Part shown: in pieces, positions 6,316 to 14,858 of the stretch
Layout of the letters: every line of letters starts with the position of its first letter
Position numbering within the stretch: the stretch's first letter is position 1
Origin: CAYJAD01 sp964371195
GTDB taxonomy: Bacteria; Desulfobacterota; Desulfovibrionia; Desulfovibrionales; Desulfovibrionaceae
Direction: 5' to 3'
Length of the DNA: 16,860 bases
NCBI GenBank assembly: GCA_964371195.1
Contig: CAYJLD010000053.1
Location: 1 to 16,860 of the forward strand
The notes under the pieces: generated by a model
What the model saw: only the letters and a program-made list of their open reading frames with translations
What the model was told of the DNA's origin: nothing
Database searches by the model: none
Position numbers and translations under genes: made by a program

Positions 6316-8061
6316 ATGAGTCATAAGGTATCAGTAAAACCATCGTCTACCCCCCATTTCTTACCCATGTCACGGCAAGAAATGGACGTACTCGAATGGG
6401 ACGAGCTAGATATTTTATTTATTACTGGTGATGCTTATGTAGATCATCCAGCTTTTGGAGTAGCTTTGCTTGGGCGCATGCTTAACGCGCATGGTTTTCG
6501 TGTGGGTATATGCGCCCAACCCCAATGGCAAGATACCAGTGATATTTTATGCATGGGCAGACCGCGCTTATTTGTTGGTATTACTGCTGGAGCACTAGAC
6601 TCCTTATTAGCCCACTACACAGCTTTTCGTAAAAAACGAAGTGATGATGCTTATACCCCGGGGGGGAAAGCTGGAGCAAGACCTAATCGGGCAAGCATAA
6701 TATATGCTAATCTTGCACGGCAAGCCTTTCCGGGTTTGCCTATTGTTTTAGGTGGCATTGAAGCCTCTTTGCGCCGTATCAGCCATTATGATTTTTGGAC
6801 TGATAGCTTGCGCCGCTCCATACTATTTGATGCTAAGGGACATTTATTAGTATATGGCATGGCTGAGCAAGCCCTATTAAATATAGCAAAAAACTGCCAT
6901 GAGCAAAAAGAGCTGCACCATATTGCTGGCACTGCATGGATTGGTAAACAAGATGATATAATAGATAAGCCTCATATCTACTTGCCAAGCCACCAAGAAA
7001 TTCTTGACCAAAAATCACTACTTATGGATGCGAGCCTAAGCCTTGAGCAGCAAGTGCATAAGGGTACGCATTATGCCATACAAATGTATGACAATCGCGC
7101 CTTAATTATTGCTCCACCCGCTAAGGCTTTAAGCCAGCAGCAAATGGATGAATTGTATGCCCTAGCATTTAAGCGCGCAGCACACCCTAGCTATACCAAA
7201 GCAATTCCAGCCGATGAAATGTTGCGTACAAGTATTACTAGTCACCGTGGTTGTGGAGGGGGTTGTTCATTTTGTTCACTAGCTTTGCATCAAGGTAGGC
7301 GTATTAGTTCACGATCTGCCAAATCCATTCAAGACGAAGCTAAACGCATGCTCAAGCAAAAAAACTTTTCTGGTAGTATATCTGACATAGGCGGACCAAC
7401 TGCCAATATGTGGCAAGGTTATTGTGCTAATAAGGAAGATTGTAAGCGCCATTCTTGCTGTCATCCCAAGGTATGTAAATTCTTTGTCACACCACAAAAA
7501 AACCATATTGAACTATTGCGCAGTATTAAAGCCATGAATGGTATACGTCATGTACGCATAGCTAGTGGTATTCGTGCTGATATCGCCATGCATGAGGCAG
7601 AAGCCATTAACGCCTATACCTGTGAATTTACTGGTGGACAGCTAAAAATTGCACCGGAGCACTGTGCCAGCGCAGTGTTAAATTATATGCGTAAGCCCCC
7701 TCTTGATGTTTTTGAGGTTTTCTTAAAAGCATTTAAAGCACAAAGCATAAAAGCTAAGCGAGAACAATATGTTGTGCCATATCTTATGAGTGCATTTCCT
7801 GGCTGTACCGATGCACATATGCAAGAGCTTGCCGCGTGGCTTAAACAAAGAAACTGGAAACCACAACAAGTACAATGCTTTATCCCAACACCGGGCACTA
7901 TAGCCACCGCCATGTTTTATACTGGTAAAGACACCAAAGGCCAAACCATTTATGTGGCAAAAAGTGATGCTGAGCGGCTACGCCAGCATCGCATTCTCAT
8001 TCCTGAACTTGGTCGTCCAGTTACCAAAAAATTACCTCGCCCAAAGCCCAAGGGTGGTTGA
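6316..8061 (+). CDS. YgiQ family radical SAM protein
   Basis: The 581-aa product matches the YgiQ (UPF0313) family. It has FLPMSRQEMD and FITGDAYVDHP near the N-terminus and GGIEASLRRISHYDFW around 147-161. The radical SAM cluster motif CGGGCSFC (C313, C317, C320) binds a 4Fe-4S cluster and S-adenosylmethionine. The N-terminal part is the usual cobalamin-binding-like domain of the family. The physiological reaction is not established for this family, so none is assigned. The length is shorter than the E. coli member (over 700 aa), mostly through a short C-terminus that ends in a basic PRPKPKGG tail. I see no ribosome site before the ATG, so coupling to the gene 10 bp upstream is likely. A G7 run lies near 6660. 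Confidence 0.9.
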   Translation: MSHKVSVKPSSTPHFLPMSRQEMDVLEWDELDILFITGDAYVDHPAFGVALLGRMLNAHGFRVGICAQPQWQDTSDILCMGRPRLFVGITAGALDSLLAHYTAFRKKRSDDAYTPGGKAGARPNRASIIYANLARQAFPGLPIVLGGIEASLRRISHYDFWTDSLRRSILFDAKGHLLVYGMAEQALLNIAKNCHEQKELHHIAGTAWIGKQDDIIDKPHIYLPSHQEILDQKSLLMDASLSLEQQVHKGTHYAIQMYDNRALIIAPPAKALSQQQMDELYALAFKRAAHPSYTKAIPADEMLRTSITSHRGCGGGCSFCSLALHQGRRISSRSAKSIQDEAKRMLKQKNFSGSISDIGGPTANMWQGYCANKEDCKRHSCCHPKVCKFFVTPQKNHIELLRSIKAMNGIRHVRIASGIRADIAMHEAEAINAYTCEFTGGQLKIAPEHCASAVLNYMRKPPLDVFEVFLKAFKAQSIKAKREQYVVPYLMSAFPGCTDAHMQELAAWLKQRNWKPQQVQCFIPTPGTIATAMFYTGKDTKGQTIYVAKSDAERLRQHRILIPELGRPVTKKLPRPKPKGG

Positions 8062-8108
8062 CAAAAAAAACATACCTCTGGTAGAAGTAAAAATAAAAAA
8101 TAATGAGT

Positions 8109-8152
8109 TTGACAGTATATTATTCGAACTTTATCAGTCACCTGACTAATAA
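8109..8152 (+). promoter_or_regulatory. Candidate nadD promoter with overlapping palindrome
   Basis: TTGACA (8109-8114) and TATCAG (8132-8137) are separated by 17 bp. The -10 lies inside an inverted repeat, TTATCAGTC (8131-8139) with GACTAATAA (8144-8152), matching in 8 of 9 positions. This could be an operator that turns down nadD, or an mRNA 5' hairpin. It sits in the 126-bp gap after the YgiQ gene, so nadD appears to have its own promoter. Confidence 0.45.
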
Positions 8153-8187
8153 AGTTATAGCATAAAATCATTATAATTAGGACTTGT

Positions 8188-8886
8188 ATGTATATTGGAA
8201 TTTTAGGCGGAAGTTTTAACCCTGTACATATAGGGCATATACGCCTAGCCATTGAAGCTTTGGAGTGTAAATTATTACCAATGCCTTTAGATCGTGTCGA
8301 TCTTGTGCCATGCTCCATCCCGCCACACAAAGCCAATCATAACATACTACCCTTTGACTTACGCTTAGCTATGCTTCATGCGGCCATTAAGAACCTTGAT
8401 GGGCTGTATATAAATCCACTTGAACACGAACGCCAAGGCCCATCATATACTTTTGATACCCTAAATATATACAAGCAAAAATATCCCCAAAGCCGCATAC
8501 TCTTCTTAGTGGGTGGAGAGGACTTTGCAGCTATATCGCAGTGGTTTAGAGGACTTGAATTACCAAAGTTAGCTGATATTGCCATGCTAGCAAGGCATGA
8601 TCATCATATTGATACATTTTATACTCAAGTTAAAACACTTTGGCCTGAAGCAAACATTCATACCAGTATCACAAATCCATGGGCGGAGTTTGAGCATGGT
8701 TCAAAACTTTTTTACCTTCCACTATTACGTCTTGATATAAGTGCAACATACATACGTGAATGTTGGCAAAACAATAAAAATCTACATATGCTTATGCCCA
8801 AGGATGCCCTTGAAATATTAAAAAATTCTCATCACGAAGTGAAAAAATATTGGAAAAATAATGAGGTGAATAATGAGTGTACCTAA
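8188..8886 (+). CDS. nadD: Nicotinate-nucleotide adenylyltransferase (NadD)
   Basis: NadD joins nicotinate mononucleotide and ATP to give deamido-NAD, the step shared by de novo and salvage NAD synthesis. The 232-aa protein starts with GGSFNPVHIGH (7-17), the (H/T)xGH nucleotidyl-transferase motif. It has the substrate-binding GPSYTFDTL (84-92), a VGGEDF segment (108-113) and the C-terminal ISATYIR (184-190), a variant of ISSTxIR. Length and order fit the family. A TTAGGA ribosome site precedes the ATG. The last 14 bases overlap the TPR gene, so the two are probably translated together. Confidence 0.95.
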   Translation: MYIGILGGSFNPVHIGHIRLAIEALECKLLPMPLDRVDLVPCSIPPHKANHNILPFDLRLAMLHAAIKNLDGLYINPLEHERQGPSYTFDTLNIYKQKYPQSRILFLVGGEDFAAISQWFRGLELPKLADIAMLARHDHHIDTFYTQVKTLWPEANIHTSITNPWAEFEHGSKLFYLPLLRLDISATYIRECWQNNKNLHMLMPKDALEILKNSHHEVKKYWKNNEVNNECT

Positions 8887-9703
8887 GGAAATACGTGAAG
8901 ATCTTGCTCGTGCTAAAGCCTACCTACAAGACGATGCTATAATTCGTGCCCTTGAATTGCTAAGTTCAACCTTACGTAATATTAATAGTCTACCTCATAT
9001 TCCTTCAGGCAATGAGATGGATAAACAAATAAATTCTACGCTTAAGGCTATAAGCAAGCATCCGCATATGCAAATTATTTTACAACATTATGTGGGTGAA
9101 AAAAAATATTCTCTGACTTATAAACGTGGTAAGGAAAAAATCCTTGCTACTGTGCTGAAAGAGTTTATTAAAATGCTCCAAACCCCAGATAAAGAGGCTG
9201 ATTTACTGGCCAAGGAGCTAGAAGATAAACGCCTGGCAGAATTGCTAAATAAAGCGAGGAAAGCTTTTAGCAAGGGCGAAATTGGCATAGCAGCATCCTT
9301 CCTGCAAAGGGCTGCAGCAGAATTTGACACCAATTCGACCGTGCTCAATCACATTGGAAATATTTTAGCAAGAACAAAACAATATAATGCTGCCGCCAAG
9401 GTTTTTCAGCAAAATATTAAATGTGCACCTAGGAATATGGAAAATTATACTCAGGCCATTAATAATTTCATCCTTGCAGAAAAATATTCCAAGGCAGAGC
9501 GAATTTTTACCCTAGCTTTACGCCAATTTGGCGCACATCCACGAACCTATGGACGTATGGCTGCATTATATCTTGAATGGGAAAAATACTCCGAAGCTAA
9601 AGAATTTAGTCGCATGGCCCTAAAGCTTGATCCAGAAGAAGAATATGCATTGCAGGTATTAAAAAAACTCAAAGAAAAAGCATCACTTAAAAGTAAAAAA
9701 TAA
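8873..9703 (+). CDS. TPR-repeat protein, translationally coupled to nadD
   Basis: The 276-aa protein has no signal peptide or membrane segment and is expected in the cytoplasm. The N-terminal 115 residues are helical and charged without a family I recognise. From about 119 to 254 there are roughly four 34-residue tetratricopeptide-like helix pairs; clearest are SFLQRAAAEFDTNSTVLNHI, GNILARTKQYNAAAKVFQQN and the last, ending in LKLDPEEEYA. These repeats usually bind other proteins. The start codon overlaps nadD by 14 bp and has a GAGGTG site just upstream. The stop is one base from the convergent stop of the DUF151 gene, and no terminator separates them. Its partner is unknown. Confidence 0.85.
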   Translation: MSVPKEIREDLARAKAYLQDDAIIRALELLSSTLRNINSLPHIPSGNEMDKQINSTLKAISKHPHMQIILQHYVGEKKYSLTYKRGKEKILATVLKEFIKMLQTPDKEADLLAKELEDKRLAELLNKARKAFSKGEIGIAASFLQRAAAEFDTNSTVLNHIGNILARTKQYNAAAKVFQQNIKCAPRNMENYTQAINNFILAEKYSKAERIFTLALRQFGAHPRTYGRMAALYLEWEKYSEAKEFSRMALKLDPEEEYALQVLKKLKEKASLKSKK

Positions 9704-9704
9704 A

Positions 9705-10313
9705 TTACATGCGCCGCGTTGACGATGGCTCCAAGGAATCTAGTAGTTTTTTAAGCTCTTGTTCATCATCGGTTTGCTTAATATTTGTTTGCACATTAGG
9801 CCTAGGACCTTTACTTTGCTGAATATTTTTTAGAACCATATTCAACAATTTTGTTGGATCCTTACTCTTTGCCTCTGTGGGCTTAAGTAGTGTAAAGGAT
9901 GTACCATCTTGAATTTGAGCTGTATGCTGAGCAGCCTCAAGTACATCAGGATGTACAGCAATAGGCTTTGCACTACGTATCGCAAGAGCTATACCATCAG
10001 ATGGGCGGCAGTCAACTCTATGTATAGTATCCCCTTGGCGAATTAATAAGTCAGCCAAAAAAGCACCTTCATTAAAACTATGTATTTCCAAGGCTTGAAT
10101 ACTAGCATCCAAGTTATCTAACATATTCACAATAAGATCGTGTGTTAAAGGCCTTGGTAGGCTTTGTTGGCTTAAAGCTAAAGAAATACTCATGGCCTCC
10201 ATGGCTCCAATCCAGATGGGAAGAATTTTTTGATCTTCTGGTGATTGTAATAATATAATTGGTGTTTTAGCATCACTATCAAGGCTTAAACCCATAATTT
10301 GCATAATTATCAT
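9705..10313 (-). CDS. Bifunctional nuclease family (DUF151) protein
   Basis: The 202-aa protein shows the DUF151 plan: MQIMGLSLDSD, then PIWIGAMEAMSISLAL, HDLIVNMLDNLDASIQALEI and CRPSDGIALAIR (residues about 1-125). Plant members were described as having RNase and DNase activity; the bacterial role is unclear. The C-terminal 60 residues are polar and probably disordered. Its ATG overlaps the miaB stop (ATGA), so the two are translated together. An internal Met at residue 4 or 7 could also start it, but the first Met matches the usual N-terminus and the overlap. Confidence 0.88.
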   Translation of the reverse strand: MIIMQIMGLSLDSDAKTPIILLQSPEDQKILPIWIGAMEAMSISLALSQQSLPRPLTHDLIVNMLDNLDASIQALEIHSFNEGAFLADLLIRQGDTIHRVDCRPSDGIALAIRSAKPIAVHPDVLEAAQHTAQIQDGTSFTLLKPTEAKSKDPTKLLNMVLKNIQQSKGPRPNVQTNIKQTDDEQELKKLLDSLEPSSTRRM

Positions 10314-11662
10314 ATACTACCCATTGTTTCGCCAATGAGGGTATGCTTTTTGGCGGTAATAATGTTTACAGGTATAAGCAAGCCGGCTTTACCCAAATTG
10401 GCATCCAATAAAATATTTACAGTTACCCCATGCAAATCCTTACCTTGCCACCACTCTTGATGTGCCATGGCTTCCATCGCTTTTTTACTTTTATTTTCTA
10501 ATAACACAAGGCTTTGCTGGCCCTCACGCGCTTTTAGCCATGCTTGACCCAATTGTTCTTGTAGCTCTTGTAACTTAGCCAAACGCTTTAATTGAACATC
10601 TTGTGGTATTTTGATTGGCTGGCGTGAGGCACTTGTGCCTGGTCTATCAGAATAGCAAAATGAAAAACTTGCTCTAAAATTTACTTCTTGTACCAAGGAG
10701 CATGTTTGTAAAAAATCATCTTCATCTTCACCAGGAAAACCCACAATAATATCAGTAGAAAAACTTATGTCAGGACGCACATTTCTAAGGCCCTGCACTA
10801 AGGTTAAGAACTCATTACGTGTATATTTACGCTTCATAGCCTTAAGTATCTTATCAGAGCCTGCTTGCATAGGCAGATGAATATGCGGACAAAGCACCTC
10901 CAAGTCACCAAAGGCCTGTATGGTATCTTTTGAAAAATCCTTTGGATGCGGCGTCATAAAGCGTAGGCGTTCAAGACCTTGTATTTCTGATATTTTATAC
11001 AATAGTTGCACAAAGCTTGTGCCATCGCCTGACTTATCTTGACCAAAAGCATTAACATTTTGCCCAAGTAAACAAATTTCCTTAGTTCCATTCACAATAA
11101 GAGTTTGGCATTCTTCAAGTATTGCTGCGGTGCTACGTGACTTTTGCCTACCACGTGTATATGGTACAATGCAGTAAGCACAAAAATTATCACACCCTTG
11201 CATAATATTAACATAAGCCACAGTTGGAGCTTGTGAATGGTTTAAGCTTAATTCTCGTTCAGGATAATTTGTAGAAAAATCAATAAGAGAAATTTTACAT
11301 TGCGGCTCTTGCAGCACTTGCTCAATAGCAGAAGGGACTGCGTGTAAACCGTCAGTTCCACTTACAATACGTACTTGCTCAAATCGATCAAAAAAAGCTG
11401 TACCCAATTGTTGCGCTACACATCCAGCAACAATTACAAAGGCATCCGGATTATTACGGCTTTCAAAGCGAATTCTATTTAATGTGGCATAAACCTTTTG
11501 TTCTGGTTTTTCGCGCACCGAACAGGTATTTACTATAATAATCTGAGCCTCATTCAAGGCTGCTGCACTAAAACCACGCTGATCTAAAGCGCGCTTTAGC
11601 CAATCAGAATCATTAAAATTCATTTGGCAGCCGAAGGTTAAAACATGATAACTATGTGACAT
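10310..11662 (-). CDS. miaB: MiaB, tRNA methylthiotransferase
   Basis: MiaB adds a methylthio group to i6A37 in tRNAs that read codons starting with U, using two 4Fe-4S clusters and SAM. The 450-aa protein has the auxiliary-cluster cysteines C12 (FGCQMN), C47 and C81, and the radical SAM motif GCDNFCAYC (C157, C161, C164) followed by IVPYTRGRQKSR. A C-terminal TRAM-like RNA-binding region covers about 375-445. These features, including the N-terminal TFGCQMN, separate MiaB from MtaB and RimO. Its ATG directly follows the stop of the upstream gene (TAAATG), with no separate ribosome site, and its stop overlaps the DUF151 gene. The order in this operon is two small hypotheticals, miaB, DUF151. 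Confidence 0.93.
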   Translation of the reverse strand: MSHSYHVLTFGCQMNFNDSDWLKRALDQRGFSAAALNEAQIIIVNTCSVREKPEQKVYATLNRIRFESRNNPDAFVIVAGCVAQQLGTAFFDRFEQVRIVSGTDGLHAVPSAIEQVLQEPQCKISLIDFSTNYPERELSLNHSQAPTVAYVNIMQGCDNFCAYCIVPYTRGRQKSRSTAAILEECQTLIVNGTKEICLLGQNVNAFGQDKSGDGTSFVQLLYKISEIQGLERLRFMTPHPKDFSKDTIQAFGDLEVLCPHIHLPMQAGSDKILKAMKRKYTRNEFLTLVQGLRNVRPDISFSTDIIVGFPGEDEDDFLQTCSLVQEVNFRASFSFCYSDRPGTSASRQPIKIPQDVQLKRLAKLQELQEQLGQAWLKAREGQQSLVLLENKSKKAMEAMAHQEWWQGKDLHGVTVNILLDANLGKAGLLIPVNIITAKKHTLIGETMGSI

Positions 11663-12043
11663 TTATTGTTCTATGTTTCCATCGCCATCTAAAAGCATAG
11701 CGGCGGTTTCATCGTCCATATCAAGTGTATCAATTTTATCTTCAAGCCATTCAAGCACGGCCCGCGCCGTATGATAGTTAAGAACTACACGCGAATGCAC
11801 ATGCCTTGTAATGGTGCGTACCTCATCGTCAAAGGGTATCATTTCATGTCCAAGGCTTCCGTCAGGCGCGATAATGCGCTCTGAAAAAGAAGGAATTTTA
11901 TCACTTTCTGTATAAAAATTAATTTCAATTTCACCTTGCGGGTTTATGCCACCCCATACACCATGGGCAAAGTTAAGACGCAAATTGGAATCTTGTTCAT
12001 ATTCATAACGTATGCGGCTTGGAAATTTACTATCTTGACTCAT
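11663..12043 (-). CDS. Conserved hypothetical protein upstream of miaB
   Basis: The 126-aa acidic protein has no signal peptide, membrane segment or cysteines. It has a likely beta-rich N-terminal half (LRLNFAHGVWGGINPQGEIE, then INFYTESDKIP) and a helical segment near the C-terminus (VVLNYHTARAVLEWLEDKI). The arrangement loosely recalls the small DUF3467-type fold, but I cannot confirm it. A very good ribosome site (AAGGAG, 7 bases before ATG) suggests strong expression. It abuts miaB with no gap, so the two are likely co-translated. The function is unknown. Confidence 0.75.
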   Translation of the reverse strand: MSQDSKFPSRIRYEYEQDSNLRLNFAHGVWGGINPQGEIEINFYTESDKIPSFSERIIAPDGSLGHEMIPFDDEVRTITRHVHSRVVLNYHTARAVLEWLEDKIDTLDMDDETAAMLLDGDGNIEQ

Positions 12044-12087
12044 GATAGCTCCTTTATCGATTGCTCAACCTGAAATCTTTTCCCTAC

Positions 12088-12345
12088 TTATACATTGTGC
12101 GTTACTATAGCACCACTAGCAAGTTCGGGTATGGCCGACCTTCCTAGATGGCGCACATGCATACGCGCAACCCCACCAGCCCAGTCAATTTTATTATAAA
12201 GATGTTCTTGCGTAGCCTCGGCCATCTCGGCACCCACTAAGCCTACATCCTCAACTAAGGATGTATATGGCGGAGTAATATATAGCATACGCCTGCGTGG
12301 CATGGCACGATTTTCTATGGAATATCTGTCATCATATGTTTGCAT
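12088..12345 (-). CDS. Small hypothetical protein, first gene of the miaB operon
   Basis: The 85-aa product has a basic, Arg-rich start (MPRRRMLYITPP from residue 15), an acidic middle and a helical segment with several His and Arg (VARMHVRHLGRSAI). I do not recognise a family. It is followed after 42 bp by the 126-aa gene on the same strand, with no terminator between. The first ATG has a modest GGTGAT site; the Met at 15 is an alternative start. Codon use looks similar to its neighbours, which favours a real gene. Confidence 0.55.
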   Translation of the reverse strand: MQTYDDRYSIENRAMPRRRMLYITPPYTSLVEDVGLVGAEMAEATQEHLYNKIDWAGGVARMHVRHLGRSAIPELASGAIVTHNV

Positions 12346-12455
12346 ACATCACCCGTAAACAACACATACCGAAACTTTGCATAGTTAGTAAAGACTTATT
12401 CTTGGTTAAATTTTTTCTAAACTAAAATTCAATAGGTTTAAATAAAAATAATCTA

Positions 12456-12468
12456 ACATTATTAATGT
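12456..12468. promoter_or_regulatory. Perfect 6-1-6 palindrome in the divergent intergenic region
   Basis: ACATTA-T-TAATGT is a perfect palindrome in the 278-bp AT-rich gap between the leftward hypothetical (12345) and the rightward moaA-operon gene (12624). Its size fits a small dimeric repressor site. I found no convincing -35/-10 pair for either direction in the gap, so which side it serves is open. Confidence 0.3.
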
Positions 12469-12623
12469 AAAAGACCAAAAACTCATCTATAATTTTGCAA
12501 ATAACTCATCTTTACCCCAGCCATTGTTCTTGACGAAAATATAGTTTTGAGGGCAAAATGACCGACGGAGATTTTTACTATACATCTATGTAACCTCAAA
12601 AAACATTATATTGCGAGCAAAAA

Positions 12624-13181
12624 ATGAATACATATACCATTGAAGATATAAAAGTAAACCCATACTTTAACTTAGAATTTGTTATGCGCACCAGCCAAGA
12701 AAGCCGTATTGGTGGTAATACTTTAGAAAGATTTTCCAAGCTTTGGCCAAAGTGGAGTGAGCAATTATGTGTTAAGGGTATTGATACTGGTAAGGTCAAA
12801 TATCTTATAGTTTGGCTACCAGAAGAGGTGGAAGAAAGTATTGATGATGCTTGGGCTGATTCACCTTCGCAAGCCTATTTAGATAATACACTTGCTCAAT
12901 GTCTATGTATGAGTGTAGTGCATGAGCTTTTGCCTGAAGTAGAAGATGCCGGCTGTGCCCCATGCCCACGTCCTACTGATACGCTGCGAGCAGCGTTAAG
13001 CGAAGCTGGTTTGCCATACAAAGATGAGGGGCCAACACTATCAAGACGTTTTGCCGTAGTTACACATTATCCATTTAAGGGCGCTTGCGAAATATGTTAC
13101 TTGCAAGCAAACTGCCCCAAGGGCCAAGGGCAATCTGATGTAGCATCAGTTGTTTTACCTGGGTATGAGCGTGCAGAATAA
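12624..13181 (+). CDS. Cysteine-rich hypothetical protein overlapping moaA
   Basis: The 185-aa protein has no signal peptide or membrane segment. Its C-terminal half has five cysteines in two groups: CAPC (111, 114) and CEICYLQANC (155, 158, 164), a spacing that could hold zinc or an Fe-S cluster. Other cysteines are at 49, 93 and 95. The N-terminal half is acidic and contains several Trp residues. I do not recognise a family. Its 3' end overlaps moaA by 17 bp, so the two are probably translated together. That hints at a link to molybdenum-cofactor synthesis or the same stress response, but this is only context. The start has no strong ribosome site. Confidence 0.7.
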   Translation: MNTYTIEDIKVNPYFNLEFVMRTSQESRIGGNTLERFSKLWPKWSEQLCVKGIDTGKVKYLIVWLPEEVEESIDDAWADSPSQAYLDNTLAQCLCMSVVHELLPEVEDAGCAPCPRPTDTLRAALSEAGLPYKDEGPTLSRRFAVVTHYPFKGACEICYLQANCPKGQGQSDVASVVLPGYERAE

Positions 13182-14223
13182 AGAAACCTTACTCACCGAT
13201 GACCTTGGCCGTGTGGCCAGATATTTGCGACTATCAGTAACAGACCGCTGTAATTTACGCTGTATTTATTGTCAAAGTGAAGCGCAACACACTCATATAC
13301 CCCATGAAAATGTTTTGCGTTACGAAGAAATGCTTTGTATAGTTGCAGCAGCTGTGAGTATGGGGATTAAAAAAATTCGTCTCACTGGCGGAGAGCCATT
13401 TGCGCGCAAAAATTTCATGTCTTTCATGCAAATGTTGCATGAAAACTTTCCAGAAGTCGACTTACGCATAACCACCAACGCCACATTAGTACGCCCACAC
13501 ATTAAAGCACTACAAGAACTGGGTATACGTGGTATAAATGTTTCCTTGGACTCATTTAATCAATCCACTTTTGAGCGTATTACCAGAGAAAATGCATTAC
13601 ATGAAGTTCTTGCTACCATGGATGAATTACTAACAGCTGGTATGCAAATTAAGATTAATGCAGTAGCCATGCGAGGTATAACAGATGTGGAGCTAAAAAG
13701 CTTTGTGGATTACGCCATGCAACATCCTGTAGATGTAAGATTTATTGAGTTCATGCCTATGGGTAGTGACACCAGGTGGAGTGATATGCACTTCATATCA
13801 GCCGAAGAACTTTTACAAAAGGCCACCAAATTCGCCAAACTTTCTGAATCAAGTATTGCTCCTCCCGCAGATATTAAAAATATGGACCAACAAACATACA
13901 GTGGCCCTGCTCGCATGTATAATCTATCTGATGGGCAAGGCCGGATTGGTTTTATCACAGCCATGTCTAACCATTTTTGTAACACCTGTAATAGATTACG
14001 TGTTACTTCCGATGGTTTTGTGCGTACTTGTCTTTTTGCCGACAAAGAATATGCTCTACGGGGAATATTACGCAATCATCACCTAAGCAACGAGCGCAAA
14101 GAAGAATTAATCCGCGATATTATCAAAAAAGCTATGCGGACTAAGCCTCTTGGCGAAGTCTTATTAAAAGCTAAGCAAGCCATAGCCGTTGCAAAAAAGA
14201 ATATGGTTTCCATTGGGGGTTAG
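13165..14223 (+). CDS. moaA: GTP 3',8-cyclase MoaA
   Basis: MoaA uses SAM radical chemistry on GTP in the first step of molybdenum cofactor synthesis. The 352-aa protein has the radical SAM motif CNLRCIYC (C29, C33, C36) and the second cluster motif CNTC plus a cysteine 13 residues on (C272, C275, C289). It also keeps the C-terminal Gly-Gly (SIGG end), which is needed for activity in known MoaA. The frame is open from a TTG at 13150, but the ATG at 13165 gives the usual N-terminus and overlaps the upstream gene by 17 bp. ruvA starts 2 bp after its stop. No moaC or moaE lies in the window. Confidence 0.95.
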   Translation: MSVQNKETLLTDDLGRVARYLRLSVTDRCNLRCIYCQSEAQHTHIPHENVLRYEEMLCIVAAAVSMGIKKIRLTGGEPFARKNFMSFMQMLHENFPEVDLRITTNATLVRPHIKALQELGIRGINVSLDSFNQSTFERITRENALHEVLATMDELLTAGMQIKINAVAMRGITDVELKSFVDYAMQHPVDVRFIEFMPMGSDTRWSDMHFISAEELLQKATKFAKLSESSIAPPADIKNMDQQTYSGPARMYNLSDGQGRIGFITAMSNHFCNTCNRLRVTSDGFVRTCLFADKEYALRGILRNHHLSNERKEELIRDIIKKAMRTKPLGEVLLKAKQAIAVAKKNMVSIGG

Positions 14224-14225
14224 GT

Positions 14226-14828
14226 ATGATAGCGTATATTGAAGGCAGATTAGCTCAGCAATGGAGTAATTCTTGCGTAGTGATGACCGATGGTGGCATA
14301 GGTTATGCTGTTGCTTTACCCAACCATACCCTTAGTCATCTACCAGAGCGTGGTGGTGCTGTGGCCTTCCATACTAGTTTTCAAGTACGTGAAGATGCCC
14401 AAGAGCTTTATGGTTTTGAAACTTGGGATGAACGCCAAACTTTTGAAATCCTAATTAGCATATCAAAGGTTGGAGCACGCACAGCCCTAGCTATCCTTTC
14501 GCTCTATCGTCCAGATGATTTGCGAAGATTAGTTTTAGAAGATGATATGATATCCTTAACCCGTGTTTCTGGCATAGGCAAAAAAACTGCTCAACATATT
14601 TTTTTAGAATTAAAATATAAACTTAAAGTGGAAGATTTGCCTCCGGCTCTTGCTGGTGCAACAGCTGCTGGCAATGTATTTCGTGATGTAATTGATGGGC
14701 TACATAACCTTGGCTATGCAGAAGAAGAAGCACTACCCGTGGTAAAAAATATTTTGCAGCAAGAACCAGATTTAGATGTGTCTGCTGCCTTGCGAGCTTC
14801 TCTTAAAGCCCTCGCCACCTTGCGCTAG
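14226..14828 (+). CDS. ruvA: Holliday junction DNA helicase subunit RuvA
   Basis: RuvA binds the four-way junction and loads RuvB on it for branch migration. The 200-aa protein has the N-terminal OB-fold (MIAYIEGRL, then VREDAQELYGF), two helix-hairpin-helix motifs (ISISKVGARTALAIL and LTRVSGIGKKTAQHI) and a C-terminal RuvB-contacting helical domain (about 147-200). Length is normal. It starts 2 bp after moaA, and ruvB follows 30 bp later, the usual ruvA-ruvB order. Confidence 0.95.
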   Translation: MIAYIEGRLAQQWSNSCVVMTDGGIGYAVALPNHTLSHLPERGGAVAFHTSFQVREDAQELYGFETWDERQTFEILISISKVGARTALAILSLYRPDDLRRLVLEDDMISLTRVSGIGKKTAQHIFLELKYKLKVEDLPPALAGATAAGNVFRDVIDGLHNLGYAEEEALPVVKNILQQEPDLDVSAALRASLKALATLR

Positions 14829-14858
14829 ATCACACTAACCGTTGGTATTGGTGATAAA

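Noticed and set aside
13745..14086. Second-frame open frame inside moaA
   Set aside because: Overlaps the conserved C-terminal cluster region of MoaA in another frame and shows no family features.
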